From an uncultured bacterium (GTDB taxonomy: Bacteria > Cyanobacteriota > Vampirovibrionia > Gastranaerophilales > Gastranaerophilaceae), in the NCBI GenBank assembly GCA_902777385.1, contig CACYTP010000002.1:62001-126000 (forward strand): DNA of 64,000 bases. The letters run 5' to 3'. The notes under the pieces were generated by a model, which was not told the origin of the DNA, searched no databases, and worked only from the letters and a program-made list of their open reading frames with translations. Shown here in pieces: positions 62,753 through 64,000 of the stretch; the stretch's first letter is position 1, and every line of letters begins with the position of its first letter. The position numbers were made by a program, and so were the translations under genes.

Positions 62753-63722
62753 TGGGGACGGAATCGGACCTGAAATTTCTGATGCTGTTGTGAGAATTAT
62801 TGATGCAGCCGGTCTGAAAATTGACTGGGATGTTCAAACTGCAGGTGCGGAAGTTATTGAGGCTGAAGGTACTCCGTTACCATCAAGAGTATTAGAGTCA
62901 ATTCGTAGAAATAAGGTTGCTCTGAAAGCTCCTGTTACTACTCCTATAGGTAAAGGTTTCCGTTCCGTTAATGTGCAGCTTCGAAAGGAGCTTGATTTAT
63001 ATGCAAATTTAAGACCTTGTAAAAATCTGCCAAATGTTAAAACAGTATTCAATGATGTTGATTTGATTGTTGTCAGAGAAAATACAGAAGATTTATATGC
63101 AGGTATTGAGCGGCAAGTCGATGACGATACGGCAGAAAGCATTAAAATAATTACAAGAAAAGCCAGTGAAAGAATTTGCAAATTTGCATTTGACTATGCA
63201 GTGAACAATAACAGAAGTGAAGTTTGCGTTGTTACAAAAGCCAATATTATGAAGCTCTCTGACGGATTATTTCTGGATACATATCGTAACGTATCCTTAA
63301 ATTATCCAAATATAAAAACAAGAGAAATCCTTGTTGATAATTTGTGTATGCAGCTTGTGCAAAAACCGTCACAGTTTGATGTATTAGTTCTTCCTAACTT
63401 GTATGGTGATATTGTATCCGATTTATGTGCAGGATTAATCGGTGGTTTAGGTGTTGCTCAGGGTGCAAATATTGGGCATGATTGTGCTGTATTTGAACCC
63501 GTACATGGCTCTGCACCTGATATTAAAGGTCAGAATAAGGCTAATCCTACGGCATTACTCTTGTCTGCTATTGAAATGCTCAGATATATTAAAGAGTTTG
63601 AATATGCTGATAAGATTGAAAAAGCTTTGTTTAAAACTTTAGAACAAAATATCTGCACGTCAGATTTAGGTGGAAGTGCAGATACTATTACCTTTACAAA
63701 TGCTGTTATTTCAAATTTATAA
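62730..63722 (+). CDS. icd: Isocitrate dehydrogenase, NAD-type
   Basis: A 330-aa beta-decarboxylating dehydrogenase. [13 protein letters not shown] and [11 protein letters not shown] are shared by isocitrate, isopropylmalate and homoisocitrate enzymes; the stretch [21 protein letters not shown] with the serine-containing substrate loop fits the NAD-dependent isocitrate dehydrogenase branch (IDH3-like). Also present: [34 protein letters not shown] and [21 protein letters not shown]. It likely turns isocitrate into 2-oxoglutarate. Isopropylmalate dehydrogenase is the alternative; no leucine genes are nearby. Confidence 0.88.
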   Translation: MRTITLINGDGIGPEISDAVVRIIDAAGLKIDWDVQTAGAEVIEAEGTPLPSRVLESIRRNKVALKAPVTTPIGKGFRSVNVQLRKELDLYANLRPCKNLPNVKTVFNDVDLIVVRENTEDLYAGIERQVDDDTAESIKIITRKASERICKFAFDYAVNNNRSEVCVVTKANIMKLSDGLFLDTYRNVSLNYPNIKTREILVDNLCMQLVQKPSQFDVLVLPNLYGDIVSDLCAGLIGGLGVAQGANIGHDCAVFEPVHGSAPDIKGQNKANPTALLLSAIEMLRYIKEFEYADKIEKALFKTLEQNICTSDLGGSADTITFTNAVISNL

Positions 63723-63739
63723 ATGTTTTTCTGAAATAT

Positions 63740-64000
63740 TTATGTTAAGTCGCTGTGTACATGCCGTGCATTATTAAGTATTTCTCGCTGCAGTTCATTC
63801 ATAGAGATAACACCATCTTTGTTTTTGTCCAGTCCTTTATTGCTTCGGTAGGCTGAGCCGTTTGCGGATGTTATAACAGCACTTCTTTTAGCACCTGCAG
63901 GGTACAAATTTAAGGCAAATAGTTCTCCTGCATTTACCTGTCTGTCTTTACCAAATTTTTCTTCTTTACTCAGCATAAGCGAGGCTTCCGCTATATCGAG
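63740..64000 (-). CDS. EF-hand protein, C-terminal part
   Basis: The frame stays open from 63740 to the window end, so the ATG at 63976 is probably internal and the gene starts outside. The visible 86 or so residues include one canonical calcium loop, DKNKDGVISMNEL (D-x-N-x-D-G-x-I-x-x-x-E), preceded by NAGELFALNLYPAG and ending NNARHVHSDLT. It is the second EF-hand protein in the window after the one at 25657. The full length and other domains are unknown. Confidence 0.78.
   Translation of the reverse strand, partial: LDIAEASLMLSKEEKFGKDRQVNAGELFALNLYPAGAKRSAVITSANGSAYRSNKGLDKNKDGVISMNELQREILNNARHVHSDLT

Overview
This is a 64 kb chromosomal window, AT-rich (roughly one third G+C by eye), with densely packed genes on both strands and ordinary bacterial housekeeping content. 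I see no CRISPR array, prophage, transposase or rRNA. The best fit is a gut-type, non-photosynthetic relative of the Cyanobacteria (Melainabacteria / Gastranaerophilales). This placement is inferred from four things: Kdo synthesis (diderm envelope) found together with ClpC and a VKOR-DsbA fusion; a RecG with the long N-terminal extension known from cyanobacterial and plastid RecG; strict-anaerobe genes (NrdDG, rubrerythrin) with no photosynthesis genes; and a set of large membrane proteins carrying an N-terminal F-x-G tag that I believe is typical of this lineage.

Layout. 1-3.2 kb: end of an HU gene, a small hypothetical gene, then a leftward kdsA-MBL hydrolase-pheS operon. 3.2-10.5 kb: a DUF4013 membrane protein, the first large F-x-G protein, lysS, an HD-GYP phosphodiesterase and a ketopantoate reductase-like enzyme. 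10.5-18.2 kb: clpC, asparaginase with a partner gene, a VKOR-DsbA fusion overlapping queH, and a COG2509 flavoprotein. 18.3-25.6 kb: a coupled pair of F-x-G-type membrane proteins, a GT39 glycosyltransferase, RNase HIII coupled to a class A PBP, and a YkgJ-type Cys-cluster protein. 25.6-34.5 kb: an EF-hand/LysM protein, a possible glycosidase, and a surface-sugar operon (glf-galE-MsbA-like ABC exporter) facing a GT2 glycosyltransferase. 34.6-39.9 kb: clpB, CCA nucleotidyltransferase, rsmE. 39.9-43.9 kb: a 340-bp AT-rich gap holding a perfect palindrome, then a tandem pair of F-x-G membrane proteins. 43.9-51.3 kb: dnaX, LD-carboxypeptidase, a secreted VWA protein, a His/Cys-rich small protein, recG and a possible acetyltransferase. 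51.4-58.3 kb: an alpha-glucan phosphorylase homologue lacking the cofactor lysine, a Met gamma-lyase-family protein, tRNA-Phe with a duplicated 3' end, and nrdDG behind a probable cobalamin riboswitch. 58.4-64 kb: hypothetical proteins, a CheR-like methyltransferase, rubrerythrin, mscL with a zinc ribbon, NAD-type isocitrate dehydrogenase and the end of an EF-hand gene.

How the genes fit together. Envelope building is a strong theme: Kdo, galactofuranose precursor, lipid or glycan export, peptidoglycan synthesis and trimming, and periplasmic disulfide formation. Anaerobic life is another: NrdDG, rubrerythrin, QueH.

The points most worth a second look are the expanded F-x-G membrane family and the GC-rich tail on one member, the riboswitch in front of nrdDG, the tRNA-Phe 3'-end duplication bounding a 158-bp module, the Lys-to-Ser change in the phosphorylase, and several genes whose ATG lies 6-9 nt after a TATAAT-like box (probable leaderless mRNAs).
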